A stretch of 64,000 nt of DNA from Boswellia sacra (GCA_013180625.2 SNVD02006322.1:1-64000); one strand, 5' to 3'. Positions 10,458 through 24,120 are shown, counted from the first letter of the stretch. Numbers and translations: made by a program. Notes: a model not told the origin generated them from the sequence alone.

Positions 10458-11071
10458 ACTTCTTCTTCTCAAGGGTAGTATGTAAGGAGTATGGGGGAGT
10501 AAAGTTTTTTTTTTTTTTTTTTTATGCTTTGTATGCATTTGAACTATTTTCTGCTTTGTTTTTTTAACTTGTTTCTTTACTGTGTTATGTGTTTTTATCT
10601 GCCTATCTCATTTAATGTATTTCTTTTTATTTGCTCTGATCATGATTTGGTTGAAGTGTTGTTTGACAAGTTTGTCAACTCCACTTTGTGTTGTTTTTGC
10701 AGGGTATACACATTCAGACATTCTTCTGTTATGTGCTTTGTAACTGTATACTATTGCTATTTTTTAGGCATGATTTTTCTGTTTGATAAATCATGATTGC
10801 TTATAATTATGTCTAACTTATCTTTGTGTGATTTTCTTCAATAAGAAACAATGTGGTGTTTTCATCACAAGTTGCCAAAAAGGGGGAGATTGTTGGTGTC
10901 AACGTGCATGTGCCATGCAAATGATATTTTTGTCTAACTTGTGATAAAACTAGAATGTTATATTGATTCTTATTTTACTGTTTTTAGAAGTATAATTTAG
11001 GAAGTATTTGATTCATAATAAATATCTTCTTAGATTAGGACATTATTTAATGTATCCTAATTAAAATAGGA
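10458..11071 (+). mobile_element. Third copia element (C): 3' internal tail, polypurine tract and start of LTR
   Basis: Directly after LTR 2 the sequence changes to a T-rich tail with a GGGGGAGTAAAG tract near 10494. A polypurine tract AAAAAGGGGGAGAT at 10877-10890 is followed by a new LTR start, TGTTGGTGTCAACG, at 10891. This LTR is unrelated to LTR 1 and 2 and runs to 11071, where a CACTA transposon interrupts it. It resumes at 33003. The A/B array therefore probably inserted into the internal region of element C, whose left part lies outside the window. Confidence 0.75.
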
Positions 11072-11410
11072 CACTACAAGAAAACAGACCTTTTACGGCG
11101 GGCCGAAACTACGGTAAACAGTCTTTTATGGCGGTCCAACAACGGTTTAAGCCCACTGTATAAAGTGACGATGTAAAAGGCATTTTGACTTTTTACCACG
11201 GTTTTAGCCCGCCGTAAAAGTTTGTTAACTGCGGTCTCCTCACCCGCCGTAAATGTTTGTGGTCTAGTCTCACAACGGATTAATTTATTTACCGCGGTTA
11301 CTTTGCCCACTGTAAAAAGTTTACCGCGGTTTATGAAACCATCGTAAATGGTTCATGATGTTGTCGTGTAACTTATTTACTTCGATTTTGTCGCCCGCCG
11401 TAAAAAGTGC
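11072..11410. repeat. Left subterminal repeats of CACTA element 1
   Basis: Many short copies of TTTACGGCGG, CCGCCGTAAA and degenerate forms lie in both orientations. Such subterminal motif arrays are where the TNPA-type protein of CACTA elements binds. The right end (32865-33000) carries fewer, more degenerate copies (GCCCGCCGCAG, CTGTCGTAAATG). Confidence 0.75.
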
Positions 11411-11810
11411 AGAATCTATTTTTTTTGTTATTTGGGTAATCCATTTTTATAACCAAAATTTTTTGGAACCTATTTTTGTTTTCAAGCCATTCATTACATA
11501 TAATAACATGAAACAAATAAATTGATATTGGCATAACACATAAAAGTAAAACATAAGAATATATTCGCATACATTCGCAAACATGAAAGAAAAAGAGTTC
11601 TACTAAGTTTGTTTCCAATAAGTGCAGAAGTCTAAAATAAGTCTACAAGTCTTATTCCAATCAAGTCTTCATGTCAGAAAAACCTGCACAAATAAAATGG
11701 AATAATTAGTACTTAAATATTTATAAGTTTATTAAAAAAGTTCAAGTGAAAGCTATATGCCTTACATTGATTTATTTACAGAAAAATGATAAATAACTTC
11801 ATATATATAC

Positions 11811-13740
11811 CTAATTCTCCTCATTCTCCTCCTCATTTGTTGTTGAAGAGTCAATGTTGACACGATTTCGATGTGCACTTGAAGCATCTAGAACCGGAGC
11901 CTAAGATATTTTGGAAGATTGAGAAAAACTTAACAATCCTAAATAGTTTCAATCATCAACAGCTTGTAATTATATAAAAAAAAAGTAATCATGTTGTCAG
12001 TTGGGTTTAAACTCTATGTACTACATATAGCATTGTGATAAATAGTTAGCAAATACAACTATATTGCCAAAGGCGAGTTCACCAACTACATATTTTCAAT
12101 GCAATTCACAAATAAAATTATCAATCAAATCAATCTCTCACCAACTTCATGAATTAGATAGCAACTCTTTCAATAACCACATATAGAGTAAATGAAAGTT
12201 AAGTGAATACCTGATGTCGTATAGGTGGTGGCAACTGCTCTTCAATGTCTCGAAATTTCTGTTGTAAAAAATTGTACAACTGTGTATTGTAGTCCTTCAA
12301 TTCTTTATTCTCTACTCGCATTTCATGTAATTCTTGATGCAATTTCTCCACATCAATAAGTTGAGATGAACATTGACTTGTGACATTAGTTGGAGAAGGA
12401 CCATGGCCTTATGTGCGGGCATCACCACGATGATCACGTCCCAATACATCTTGAAATACTTGTTCTGCTGCAGCTTCTGTTTGTTGATCAATAGGTATTC
12501 TGGACATACCTTCTTTTAGTTGACTCTGCAAAATGATGAAAACAACTGTAAGTGAAAGCATAAAAAATATGTTGCATAACCAATTTAACACAAATTGTAA
12601 GAGCATATAATTTAGTTTAAAAAAGTACAATTATTTCAGCACTCTCAGTATCTACTACATCTCCATCACTTCTCGTTCCAGTCTTGATAAATACACTTAT
12701 GCGATCTATTTTTTCTCCATTCTTTGACATCTTAACACAAAAAATAAAGAAAAATATATTAGTGTATATATGAAAAGGAAGTAAATTACAATATAACGCA
12801 TTAATTATCAATGCAAAATCTCTAACAATTCATACGAATTTTAAATGTTGTTAAAACTTACCTCTTCTCTCTTTTTAGCAAAAGATGTGCGACCAGTCCT
12901 ATGAAGTGCAAACTGGTGTGTAATATTTGTAACTTACTTATTTCTCTATGCTTGTTTCTATAATATTAAAGAGCAATATTTTAGTATATTTTGAGAAAAC
13001 AATTATCTTAACAATCATTTTCATAACTTACTTGAGCTCCTTCGCTGCTCCAATAAGCCACTAAAATCTTCCAATGCTCTTCAGTAATTTTTGGAGGGGT
13101 AAATGCTAAACGAGCCTCATCTGTCAGATATGGCTTGTAAAAGTCTCTCTTAACACGAGCTTTCCAATCCCTCCAAAGTACTCGATTGCTTGTAAAAAAT
13201 GAGGTCTATACTCATCCGGAACATCTATATTGTCCTACAATAACAAAAAGTATAATAGAGATTAGTGTACATGAACTAAATACTTTTCAACTTAGCAGTT
13301 AAATTAAATTAAATACCTTCACTTCTTCCCAAATTGCATTCAATTTGTGCTCAGGCATGGCATGCCAACTAGCAAAAGTCAACGAAGCCATTGATCCATT
13401 TCTTGCTATGATGCCAAGTTGGGATGTAAACGTCTCTTTATTCAGACCAATTGGTTGCCATTTGTCATTGAAACAACATGTAAAATCTGGCCTGAGCCCC
13501 ATTCAGAATTACCACGAGCAACTCCACGACCTTTTGCCTGTGATGACGCACCTAATCATATAGATTTAGTTTCACATTATAAAGTAAAACATGTCTATGA
13601 AAGAATTATCATTTATATACAAACCTTGGTCTCCCAAATTTTTTTGAGACTGGGAAGATGAAGATGTCTGTCGTCGAGATTCTGCCTCCCTTCGTAGTAC
13701 ACTTTCCATAGAGTCATCTCTGTGTCTCTTTGGTGCCTTA
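11811..13740 (-). pseudogene. TNP1-like (plant transposase 24 family) protein of CACTA element 1
   Basis: Several exons on the minus strand match the En/Spm-associated accessory protein. From the 5' side: a Ser/Arg-rich segment near 13735-13640; KWQPIGLNKETFTSQLG at about 13450 running to NAIWEEVK near 13320; the region RVLWRDWKARVKRDF to YWSSEGAQ (about 13190-13035) in a shifted frame; HRTGRTSFAKKREE (about 12915-12860); NGEKIDRISVFIKTGTR (about 12725-12670); then QQTEAAAEQVFQDVLGR. A coiled-coil exon ends at a CAG/GT donor near 12212. The last exon (11811-11900) ends in an acidic tail and TAG. Stops such as the TAA near 12410 and one frameshift show it is decayed. Confidence 0.75.
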
Positions 13741-13982
13741 GTAAACTACCAAAAGATACTAACATTAGAAAACTCAAACCCTATTGATACATTATATTAC
13801 AATAATATAAATGTTTGATGCATGTATAATAAATGATCCTTCAATAATGTTTTAAAAAAAAAACAACTTTCATTAATATATAAGAAACATGATATACCTA
13901 CTGCAAGGGCAACATAAAGACATTAGACATAAGTCTCTTCATCACAAAAACAAAATACAAGGAAACTTTATCACAAAAACTA

Positions 13983-16900
13983 TCATTCATCATCATCCAT
14001 CTCTTCATCATCATTTACACCATTGATGTCAACTGTGGTGCCATCAACTCCTGGCCTAACCCAAGCAACATCTTCTTCACAAACAAACTCACTTTCATCC
14101 ACTTCTTGTTGTGCATATAACTCAACTTGTGGCACACTTTTTACCGTATGCTCATAGTTCTTGATTGAATAAAGATCGAATGGATATCTAACAGACATCT
14201 TAAGAACTATATGCCAATCTTCTTCTAAAGGATCTTGGATATAACAAACTTGTTCCGCTTGATTCGCTAGAATAAAAGGCTCATCATTCTCATGATTGAG
14301 TTTGTATAATAGATGATTAAAGTTAACCATTGTGAAGTTAAATTCATCAAACTTCTTTCCAATCCGATCATCAACCCAATCACACTTGAACAACACGAAT
14401 TTTATTGAGTTGACATAACAAATTTCAATTATGTCTCTTAAAACTCCATGAAATGTTACACTGCTAGAACATGGATTTCTATCCCTTGCACTAGCATAGC
14501 TCATTGTATCAGCCTTTAACACAACACCAGAATTTTTAAAGGTTCTAGTGTTGTCAATATCCTTGTTCCGAAATTTGAATCCATTAACAACATAAGATTT
14601 GAAGTGTCATGCAATTGTTTTTGGGCCATTAGCTAAGTGGACAATTTTTTCAGGAAATGTCACATTTGAGTTTTTTTGCAAAGCTTCCACCTATAAAAAC
14701 CCACCAGTGTTATAACTCATATTTAGTATGAGGTTAAAGAATTAATTAAAGTAACATAGCTTTCATGGCTTTTGAACCACTTATGAAATTTTGAGTTGTG
14801 CTCTTTATGAATTTGATGACTTGAAGCGCGAGGATGTTGTTGAGGGAGTCTGTTGATATGCTCCCTTTATAAATGAAATACTAAAAAAATGAATACTTAA
14901 TAAATAATAGATGAAAGTATATGAATAAAATTGTGAACGACTTACTGTCAGAATGGATCAACTGTTATAGTATTTACAAGCACATTGTATCCAGGTAACG
15001 TTGTCAAGGTTAAATTTCACACCTTTTTCTGAAGTGTCGTCTTTGTTCCTAGGTGCTCAATTAGTTTTAGTTTCCACTTCCTCGAGATATCGTGAACAAA
15101 AATTAGTGCACTCCTCCATCAAGTATCCTTTAGCAATAGAAGCCTCAGGATGTGCACAATTTCTAACATAATTCTTCAAAGTTAACAAGTACCTATAATT
15201 TTAAGAACTGAAAATAAGTGTAATTCTTTCATGTATAATATGTAAATAAAACACATTATACATAAAATTTAATACCTCTCAATGGGATACATCCAACAGA
15301 ATTGTACAGGTCCACCAATCAAAGCCTCTTTAGCAAGATGCATTGACAAGTGTTCGATCACATCAAAGAATGAAGGTGGAAAAATTTTCTTCAAAAGACA
15401 CAAGGTTATAACCACTCGATTTTGAATATTCTTCAAGTCTTCCCATGTATCCACTTTAGAGCGCAATTGCCTAAAAAAGTTAGCATGCTCAATCAACGTT
15501 TCAACAACATTTTTAGGTAATGCTCGACGAGTAGCAAGAGGAAGTAATTGCTATATCAATATGTGATTATCATGACTTTTGAGGCCCCAAATGCTACGCT
15601 CTTTAATGTGCACATGTCGAGAAATATTTAATGCGTTACCATCTGGCACCTTCACTCTCTTCAACACATTTAAGAAGACTACTTTGTTTTCTTTGTTCAT
15701 TGAGAAGCATGCAGGAGGCACATATGCTTTATGCTTTCCCCTTTCTTGTGAATGCAATGGTTTCCTTATTCCCATTCGATGCAAATCATGTCGTGCCTTT
15801 AAATTATCTTTAGACTTTTTGGGATCTACCAACAATGTCCAAAGGATATTATCGCAAACATTCTTCTCAACATGCATGACATCAAGATTACGTCTAAGTA
15901 AATTATGCTCCCAATACGATAGTTCAAAGAAAATGCTCTTCTTCATCAAAATGCTTCCACAATTCATCATCTCAAAATCTTTTCTCTCTCCTTTATGAAG
16001 ATCTTCCATTCTATATTCAGTAAGTACACCTTACACTTGTTGTTTCATATCAAATCCAGTCATCTGAAAAGAAGGAGGTAAAAATTCCCTTTTGCCATTA
16101 AAAGACACTTTATCTTTTCGAAATCTATGAGAAAAGGGTAGAAAACGATGATGACCCAAATAACAAAACTTCCTACTAGGATGTAACCATTGAGATGTTG
16201 TATTCATAGAACAAGCAGGACAAGCTTTCTCCCCTTTGGTACTCCAACCTGACAAGTTAGCATATGCTGGAAAGTCATTAATAGTCCACAGTAAAGCTGC
16301 ATGTAACTTAAACATTTGTTGACGTGATGCATCATAAGTGACCACACCTTCATTCCACAAATCTTTCAATTCTTCAATCAATGGTTGTAACTAAACATCA
16401 ATTTTATTTCCAGGACCTTTCAGGCCATCAATAAGCACAGACAACATGAACAATGATGTTTCATACACAACCATGGTGGCAAATTATAAGGTATTAATAC
16501 CATAGGCCATGTACTATGAGCTATGGACATAGTCCTAAAAGGATTGAAACCATCAACAGCTAATCCAAGCCTCACATTACGACATTCAACAGCAAAGTTT
16601 GGATATTTTTCATCAAAGGTTTTCCAAGCAGGACTATCAGTAGTATGTCTTAACACACCATCGTTTATGCGATCCTCTGCATGTCATCGCATAAAAGAAG
16701 CAGTTTTTGAAGACATGAACAATCTTTGTAATCTTGGAACAAAGGGAAAGTAACGTACTTGTTTTGCTGCTATTTTTACCTCAGAAGTTGATGAATTATT
16801 TGGCTCATCAAACTGTTTATATCTAGAGGTATGACAGACTGCACAGCTATGACGATTCTCATGCTCATTTCTAAATAACATACAGTTATTAGGACATACA

Positions 16901-17560
16901 TCCCAAGTCTTGTATGTAAATCCTAATTTGGTAGTTATTTTTTGAGCCTCATAGTAAGAGGGAGGAATTTTTGCTTCTTGGGAAAAGACTTCTTTCAAAA
17001 ATTTTAACAGCATAGTCATTAAAGTGTCTGTCCATCCGTATAACATTTTCATATTCAAGAGACGAATGACAAATGAAAGTGATGTAAACTTTTCACATCG
17101 TGGATACAAAGGATAGTTTGCATCTTGAAGTAATTTAAGGAAGTCTTTTGATGCCTCGTTCAAGTCTGCACCCATATCATTATCCAGTGGAGTACTGCTA
17201 CTTTTCCCAAAATCCATATTTGGAATTCCCATGGCATCATGTAACATTCCAACCATATCATCACCCATAAAATCACAACCAAACTCTGAATGTTGAGTCT
17301 TAGAATTTTGATTAGACTCTATGGGTGTATACGGCTCACCATGTAGTGTCCACTTTTTGTACTTAGATAAAACCATTGAATATTAAACAGTCTTTCACTA
17401 TGTCCCTACTCATAAGATACTGATTGTAACACTTCTTAAATAGACAGTAAATTCTAGTGCCACCAATTACGTTCTCAAATGCTAAATCTAGAAATGCATT
17501 AACCCCATCTAGATATGGCTTGGAAAATCTGTCTCCTAAGTCAATCCAGCTCTTGCCCAT
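13983..17560 (-). pseudogene. TNP2-like transposase of CACTA element 1
   Basis: Ordered domains of the plant En/Spm transposase lie on the minus strand. The transposase-associated N-terminus is at 17560-17363 (WIDLGDRFSKPYLDGV). The TNP2 domain spans about 17100-15550, including GLAVDGFNPFRTMS (about 16580), SGWSTKGEKACPAC (about 16240) and the hallmark NLDVMHVEKNVCDNILWTLL (about 15890). A DUF4218-like part follows at 15496-15040 (FFDVIEHLSMHLAKEALIGGPVQ), then a DUF4216-like C-terminus at 14522-13983 (VLFKCDWVDDRIGKKFDEFNF). An acidic tail ends the ORF. Stops and frameshifts separate the blocks (near 16380, 16010, 15550), so it is a pseudogene. It would have cut at the CACTA ends. Confidence 0.85.
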
Positions 17561-20040
17561 GTCTACTTTCCTTCAATAAAACAAATATAATTTAAGTAAA
17601 TACGTTGTATAAGTAGTAAGTTAAAATTAAACTTATGTAATAAGTTAATTAGTTTAGGAAGTGAGTTGACATTTTCAACATATATTCATCTATTCTTTCA
17701 TTGGGTTTAGTGGGGTTGCTTTCATTGGTAGGATTAGGATTAGGATGTAACAATACATATAGGCCTTCTATTTCATGACTTGGCATAATTTCATCAATGA
17801 CATTCCAGAAAAAATGGCGTATCTAAATTTAAGAACCTCATTCGTCTTCATTGTACATGTAATTTTTTTTTGTTTATATGCTCTTTCAAATACTTAGTCA
17901 TGTATGCAACATGGCAGGGATAACAATGGCATAGCACTAAATATATATTAAAAATTAAGTAGGACAATCAAATCAATCCATTGAAAGATGAAAAAGATTA
18001 AAAAAAAAATTCTAGTACCTTATTTTGTGTCCTCAATCGCTACTAAAAACTTCACTCAAGTAGAAGTCTTTGAATTGAAATGCCAGCAAGTCAAGGTGCC
18101 AAGATTCTTAAAAAAATATAGTAATAAGCTCATTAGTGAAAGTAATTAGTAGAACTATTTACTAAATGAATGCAGAAAACGTAAAATTTCAGTAGGAACA
18201 AACACTAATACATGAAAATAATTCAACAATTGATTTTGATAGGAGAAACTGAAAGCTGTTCTCAACACATATTCCGATGAGTGCCTCTGATGATTTTTAA
18301 CTGAATATTAGCTTACCATCCTGGCAGTTTTTCCAAGTTTGATAGTTGCTGACTCGGTAAAACAGAAAGTTACCCGATTTTTACCCTGAATATGAAAGTG
18401 AATTTCTTCGTAGCAATGTATAGCAAGTCTATTGCAGTGTGCATTCATACATACATGTATGTAGGTTCCTTGTTCAACAAAATAGCATACTAGATTTCAA
18501 AATTAAGAAGTGAATGGAAGAAAAAAGGGTCATGCTTGATTGATTAACAAGAACCATTAGTAAATGGGGGATTGGGCAGCCCAAGCGCCAATCATTAGTT
18601 GCATGCTGCCTGAAAATTGTAGCAGAGAGTTTGATGACTTAAATCTGAAGCATTCGAAGATATAAGGTTGTGAAGTGTAACAATATGCAATTGGATCATG
18701 AGATGGGTTTGTGTAACACTGAGAATGTTAATTTTAGCATTGAGGGTAAAGGGCTGAGAGCATGTTAGTATGTTTACTTTTTGTGGTAATTACTGATGAC
18801 TTTTGTGTTCGGTGCTTTCTGATTCTAACATTATGGAAGGGTTCTTAGATTTGGTTATGACAATGTTGTCTGTGTTTATGACTTTGACACCATCAAAGCC
18901 CATATAGTCATGCAAAATGTAACATCGGCAACTAATTACTCATACTGAGTAGTTAAAATTGTTCTATCTAACCCCTAATACATATAAGAGGTGGATTCAT
19001 TTGTTTGAGGAGACAAGCTTTGGCCTTTGACAATATCCAGACCAATGTGACATAATATCAAATTCAAACCATGACTTTGAATAATAAAGTTGTATGCACA
19101 TTCATCTAGTTTACAAATGCTCAACAAAAGTGGAGAGCAATAAAGTAGGAATACGCACATTTTTAGGATGCCAAGCAACACTTGTCACAGATGAGTCATG
19201 TCTTTTCCTGATAAGTTTACTGACCCACTTGGAGAAAGGTAAACAATGCAAATTATCAACCTTACCACAAAAGAAAGAACTACTTATATTAGACTAAGAA
19301 AATTCCAATTACTAAACAGGGATAGCCAAAAAGGGATGAGAAGAAACTTTGAACTATTAAAGGAACAATACTGTGTAATAAAATTCTTAAAAGGAGTTCA
19401 TTCATTTCTTAGTTAAGAAAATTCCTTCATGCAGATAAGTTTTCAAACAATGTACTAAGTATAGAAAAAATCAACCTCATGCTAGTATATGAAAAATAGT
19501 AAGGAGATAAGTTGCAGAGTGAAGTTAAGGTTAATTACCAGTTATTCTATTGCTCATAGTAACATATACAAACAGTTTTAACACCATTTCCAACAGCAAA
19601 CTTGTTTTTTGATAGAGACAGAGAAAGACACCGGTTAAATCATTATAATCAATTGTCACTGAAAATCGAGAAAATTTAAGATTACAGCCAAATGTCCTAC
19701 AAAAAATCAATAAGCTATAGAATGAAATCGTAAATTTCAATCAATTGGATGTGTGAAACAAGCTCTAGAAACCAGGATAATTAGGTTAGCACTAGCCATT
19801 CCTATAGCCAAGGCATGGGTAACTAAACTAAGCAAGCACAGATAAGTGAGGCTTGGCATTCATATTTAATGGAACATTTATATTAAAGAACTAGAAAGAA
19901 AACAAATGGAAAACCATGAGGACAGTACTTAACTATTAAGCAACGTAACTACTGGCAATATCAAAAATCAACCTTTCAAGAGTTTTGATAGGAAACTGTG
20001 GTTATGTTTTTCATTCTGGTGTGCTTTCAATACTCTTTTA
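17561..20040. other. Intron/5' region of CACTA element 1 with little recognisable content
   Basis: No gene is recognised. It lies upstream of the TNP2-like ORF on the minus strand, so it may be leader or intron of the transposase gene plus unidentified insertions. The mini-exon at 18317-18385 is listed separately. Confidence 0.4.
18317..18385 (-). pseudogene. Unidentified captured mini-exon (69 bp, phase 0)
   Basis: On the minus strand a 69-bp stretch is bounded by a pyrimidine-containing AG acceptor (ATTCAG) and a GTAAGC donor. It reads 23 codons with no stop (GKNRVTFCFTESATIKLG and on); the other two frames have stops. I do not recognise the protein. The exon-like borders inside a transposon suggest a captured host exon. 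Confidence 0.4.
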
Positions 20041-20089
20041 TTTTTTAATTTTTTTTAATAGGAAACTGTAGATGTATAAAGCTTAAAAA

Positions 20090-20740
20090 GAAAGGGAATA
20101 CAAGTATAAATTGGATCACATCCAGCAAAAACTACACAAAGAAAGCACCTTCTCCCTCAAACAAAACAAAAATAACAATACTTTATAAATATGCCTCCAA
20201 CCCCAACCATTAAGATGAATACAGAAAAGAGATAAGTCTTGGAATTCCTATGGCATTTGAAACCCATAGAGAAGCAAGAAGATGAATCTTATCCCATAAC
20301 CTTACATAGAAAATTCTTTTGTTGCTTTGTCGCCATATAACCCCAAAAAGAGCAGCCACTACACATTTCCACAAAGTTTTTGCCTTTTTCCTTGTTTCAT
20401 GAATAAGCAAATTCTCCATAAATAAAGAATAACAATAAGCTAGCATGGCCCAAGAAACCTTCAACCCTTTGGATAGTTTATACAAAAGATCAAAAGCGAC
20501 TGCACTATGTAGAAAAAGTGATTGAGATTCTCACCCTCTTTTCTACATGAGACACCAAGATGTAGATAGACAAGAAAAGGGGCTTCCTTTTTGAATCATA
20601 TCTGCTATATTAATTTTTTCTTGAGCCACCACCCAAAGAAAGACTTGGATTTTTCAAGGATTTAAGTCTCCAAATGAAGTTCAAAGCTTTGAAATCTGCC
20701 AGGGACGTATCATCTATAAGCCATCCAAAATAAGATTTGT
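20090..20740 (-). mobile_element. LINE fragment (3' part of reverse transcriptase ORF, zf-RVT-like)
   Basis: The minus-strand translation near 20530-20210 contains a block typical of the zinc-binding domain after plant LINE reverse transcriptase: CRKEGENLNHFF, KLSKGLKVSWAM, KTLWKCVVAALFGVIWRQSN and WDKIHLLASLWVSNA. The part before 20500 is frameshifted. No poly(A) tail or target duplication was found, so borders are approximate. It is a dead fragment of a non-LTR retrotransposon. Confidence 0.65.
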
Positions 20741-21202
20741 AAGTGTAGATACTTGAAGGCTCTAACAGTCTAACTTCCACACTCTTTCATCATCCACCAT
20801 CAAATTTTGTGTGACTACATGTTACATTTTATGTGACTATACTTTGATAAGATCGTAAAGACTTTAGATCAAATTTGGCATAGTGGTGTTAACATTTATA
20901 GACTTTAGATCTTCATAATAGAATATCCTATTAGAAAAGTAGCCTCACTATAATCTGTTCAAGATTTTGCATTTCCAAAATTTAAGAACAAACTTATGTT
21001 CATCTGATTCTGTCTATAGACTTTTTGTCCTCATACAGAAATCTACTACAAAGCATTAATACAAATGGGTGTACTAAAAAGAGTGTCATGATCCCAGCAA
21101 GCACAGCATTATATTAATTGATAAGAGTTCTGTTTTCAACTCTAGTTTTCTAATGTGCTTACATTTATATTGAAGAAGAAAGAACTAAATCAATAATCTA
21201 AC

Positions 21203-21344
21203 CTCGAATACGATACCAGTGCAGTAGGCAAGGCCACGAACAACAGATGCATCAAACTGTATCCAGTCAGAATACCCAAGCTTTCGGCAAGTGAGAATAA
21301 TAATTTCAAATCAGCAATAGCTTCCCCTGCGCCTCCAAGTATCT
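21203..21344 (-). pseudogene. Histidyl-tRNA synthetase exon (captured fragment)
   Basis: A 142-bp exon on the minus strand, with a TGCAG acceptor at its 5' side and a GT donor (CGAG/GTTAG) at its 3' side. It reads [13 protein letters not shown] at the start and, in the next frame, [17 protein letters not shown] followed by CTGIVFE, the class II histidyl-tRNA synthetase region with the conserved histidine-binding loop (RGLAYxTG). A one-base deletion in GAAAGCTTGG causes the frame change. No adjacent exons of this gene were recognised. It lies inside CACTA element 1, so it is probably a captured host exon rather than a resident gene. Confidence 0.75.
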
Positions 21345-21420
21345 CTGCATTCACATTGGCATGGCATGCAAAATTAGTATTACCCTTACCATCATAATTC
21401 CTCTTTATTTTTATACTCAT

Positions 21421-22850
21421 ATAATACTAAGAACTCATTGAAGATTGTTATGATCTCAACAATAACAACAATAACAATTCGTATCAAAATGGATAATAAC
21501 AGAAGAAAATAACTGAAAGAAAACTATGAGAAATGAATGGCACTCAATTCTTAAAGCAAACTCTACCTTTCAACCATGGTTTCTAAGAGCTTTATTCTTT
21601 CTTATTAAATAAAAATAAAAGAAAGAAAGAAAGAAAGAACTAACTTTAATCCCATTTTCTCCCATTTTTCTGTTTTCTCTATGCTCTCTTCTACATTTTG
21701 TTAAAGGTATTATTGGTAAAGAAAATCACGTCATGAATAGATACTGCTAATTATCTGTCTAGAATTTCAATTAGGAATAAGCAAAAGCACGCAATAATAG
21801 CTTTTGGCCTATAGGGACACATGAAAAAGCAATGCCTGCCACGACCTGGCAACCAAATCAACAGAGTTATATCAAGTAACCAGCAGCCCTGAAAGCTTAA
21901 ACCAATAAGTAGAGGCTCAACACTAGTGTAATCGTCTAACAGGTCCTTAAAAGTTATGTTGACCAATGAACCAAATACAAAACTCGAGCAGACAGAAACA
22001 TAAATGCAGATACATAAGATGAGGGATTCAAACTCTCGATCGTTACTCTCATATTCACCTAATTTGTCTCAATTTTTAGGATAATTTGTAGAGGTCCACT
22101 CTAATACTATTAATGAATATTGTAGAACTTGAAACAACAGTTTATGTAATCCCAAATATATGGTATTATTGGAAAATTAATATATTTTGCATTTATAGAA
22201 TTATGATGGCATTTGTTGAATTTAAGATGTTGATGTTAATACACAAGCAAACAGTGTTAATTTCTTAAAGCAATTAGATATACCAGATCCTAACCTAGTG
22301 GACAATCTTCTACAGGTTTACTTGGTCCTGCTGGAACCATGTCAATAAAGCCTAAATGTGCGTCTTCGTATATATTGTATTTTCCAACAAGCAAGAACCT
22401 AATCCAACTCCTTCACATTTACAAAGTCTGATCAAGAATTAAATATTCAATAATAAATATAACAGCAGAAAAGAGTGAAGCACAAAAGTAAACAAAAAAA
22501 TGGAATTATATTTCCAAAGCTTGTGCTCAAGCACCTAGAAGTCAAGGAAGCAAGTAAATATTTCCACATCCTCATCAATAAAATCAAAGTTCACAACTTG
22601 CAATGCATTCAAAGAAACAAAAGACATCATGCAAATGATTATGTTTCAATCAGCCATTAAGACAGATCACATCCTGAAATAAATAATTAAAAAATGAAGC
22701 GTGATGAATACTTAAATATGTATGCTTAATAAGAGTTTAATTCATCATATTTCATTAATAGTGTCATTAAATTCCTCAACTTAAGCATATTTGTAGTCTT
22801 TATATCCTTTGAATTAACTTTCTCTTAATTTCAATTTTGATGTAGGTTTG
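21421..22850. other. No recognisable gene
   Basis: AT-rich sequence inside CACTA element 1 with a short GAAA microsatellite near 21610-21640. I see no supported coding exon. Confidence 0.4.
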
Positions 22851-24120
22851 ATAAAATGGGCATAACTTTCTATTTATAAATCAGAATGGTGCAAATCTTA
22901 ATGTTTTGGAAAGCTGATTCAATTATATACAAGATTACATTTCACAAGCATCATCAAATTCGGGCTCTTAGTGGACCAAAATTGGGATTGAAGTAAACCC
23001 ATCTACAGTCTCAGCCCAGTCTGACCAGGCCTCAGTATTTGGACCATATCTCTCAAAATACGTATCCAAATTGTGCAAATCAATATGTTCTAGAAAGCTG
23101 AGAGAAATATCTACAACTTTCATGAAGACATGTGATTAAAATTCTTAATATTTCAATGTCAAAATCGATGGTTAAATTGGTGCACCTAATGATCCTAATG
23201 GTCAAAGTTAGTTCACCTAACATTTGACAACTATTCCTTTGTAATTTGACAAGTTTGCCCCTGAATGTATTTATAAATAGAGGTGCCTTGTGACCCATTG
23301 GGGCATCTTGGCCTTTGCTAGAATATCTTGGCCTTTGCTGGGATCCCTTGTTATTGTGTTTTTCTCTCTTGTATTAATGAATTTCCTTTTTCTTATAATT
23401 TGTGTTCTTTCTCTTATAATGTCTTTCTAATTTCTCTCTTGCTAAGGTGAAAGGGTGAAACCCTTGATATGAGAATAAGGATTCTCTAACCCTTAATATG
23501 TGCTTAATAATCTTAATCTTATAATGTTTATTCAATATGATTTATATTTAATTTCTTAATCAATCTTGACACCACTCGTAAAGTGGAGGACTTGATCCAT
23601 TGTAGACAATCCTTGGCACATCAAATGCTTGGATCCTTTCTAGATGTCGTATGGTTCTTCCTTACCGACATGAATCTAGTGAGGAACCTTGATTTGTTGT
23701 AGACATATGGTGATTGGCACATTAGATGCTTGAACCCATTTACAAGTAGTGGTATAAATATTGGTAACGAAACAAATATAATTCATATAACTAAAATGGG
23801 TTACTTATCCTTGTTTGATATATTAAGGGCGGATCCCCTAACCTTAGCTTTCATTATTATTGTGTTAATTTCTCTTGTGTTATTATCATCTATTGTTTAT
23901 GAACTTGTTCTTTACTAATATCCATTGATATTATCTTGCCATCTCTTTGAATCAATCATATCATATTTGCTTACCTTATAATTTGTAGCGCTAAAATCTC
24001 CTTCCTCGTGGATCGACCCCGGTCTTACCGGGTTTATTACTTCGACACTCCTATACTTGGGAGACAATCCTTTTTCGGATGTGTCAAAGCGCTCACCACA
24101 ACAACAATTTTTTCAGAGGA
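22850..24120 (+). repeat. LTR-like remnant of a retrotransposon
   Basis: Two copies about 186 bp apart of a module (ATAACTTTC or ATATCTCTC, then a TTTTGGAAAGCTGA-like step) resemble the U3 repeats of plant LTRs. They precede a TATAAATAG box near 23271 and a stretch CCTCGTGGATCGACCCCGGTCTTACCGGG (read as short motifs GGATCGACC and CTTACCGGG, about 24005-24035) seen in many plant LTR retrotransposon leaders. No coding region follows and the termini were not identified. Possibly a solo or truncated LTR. Confidence 0.45.
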
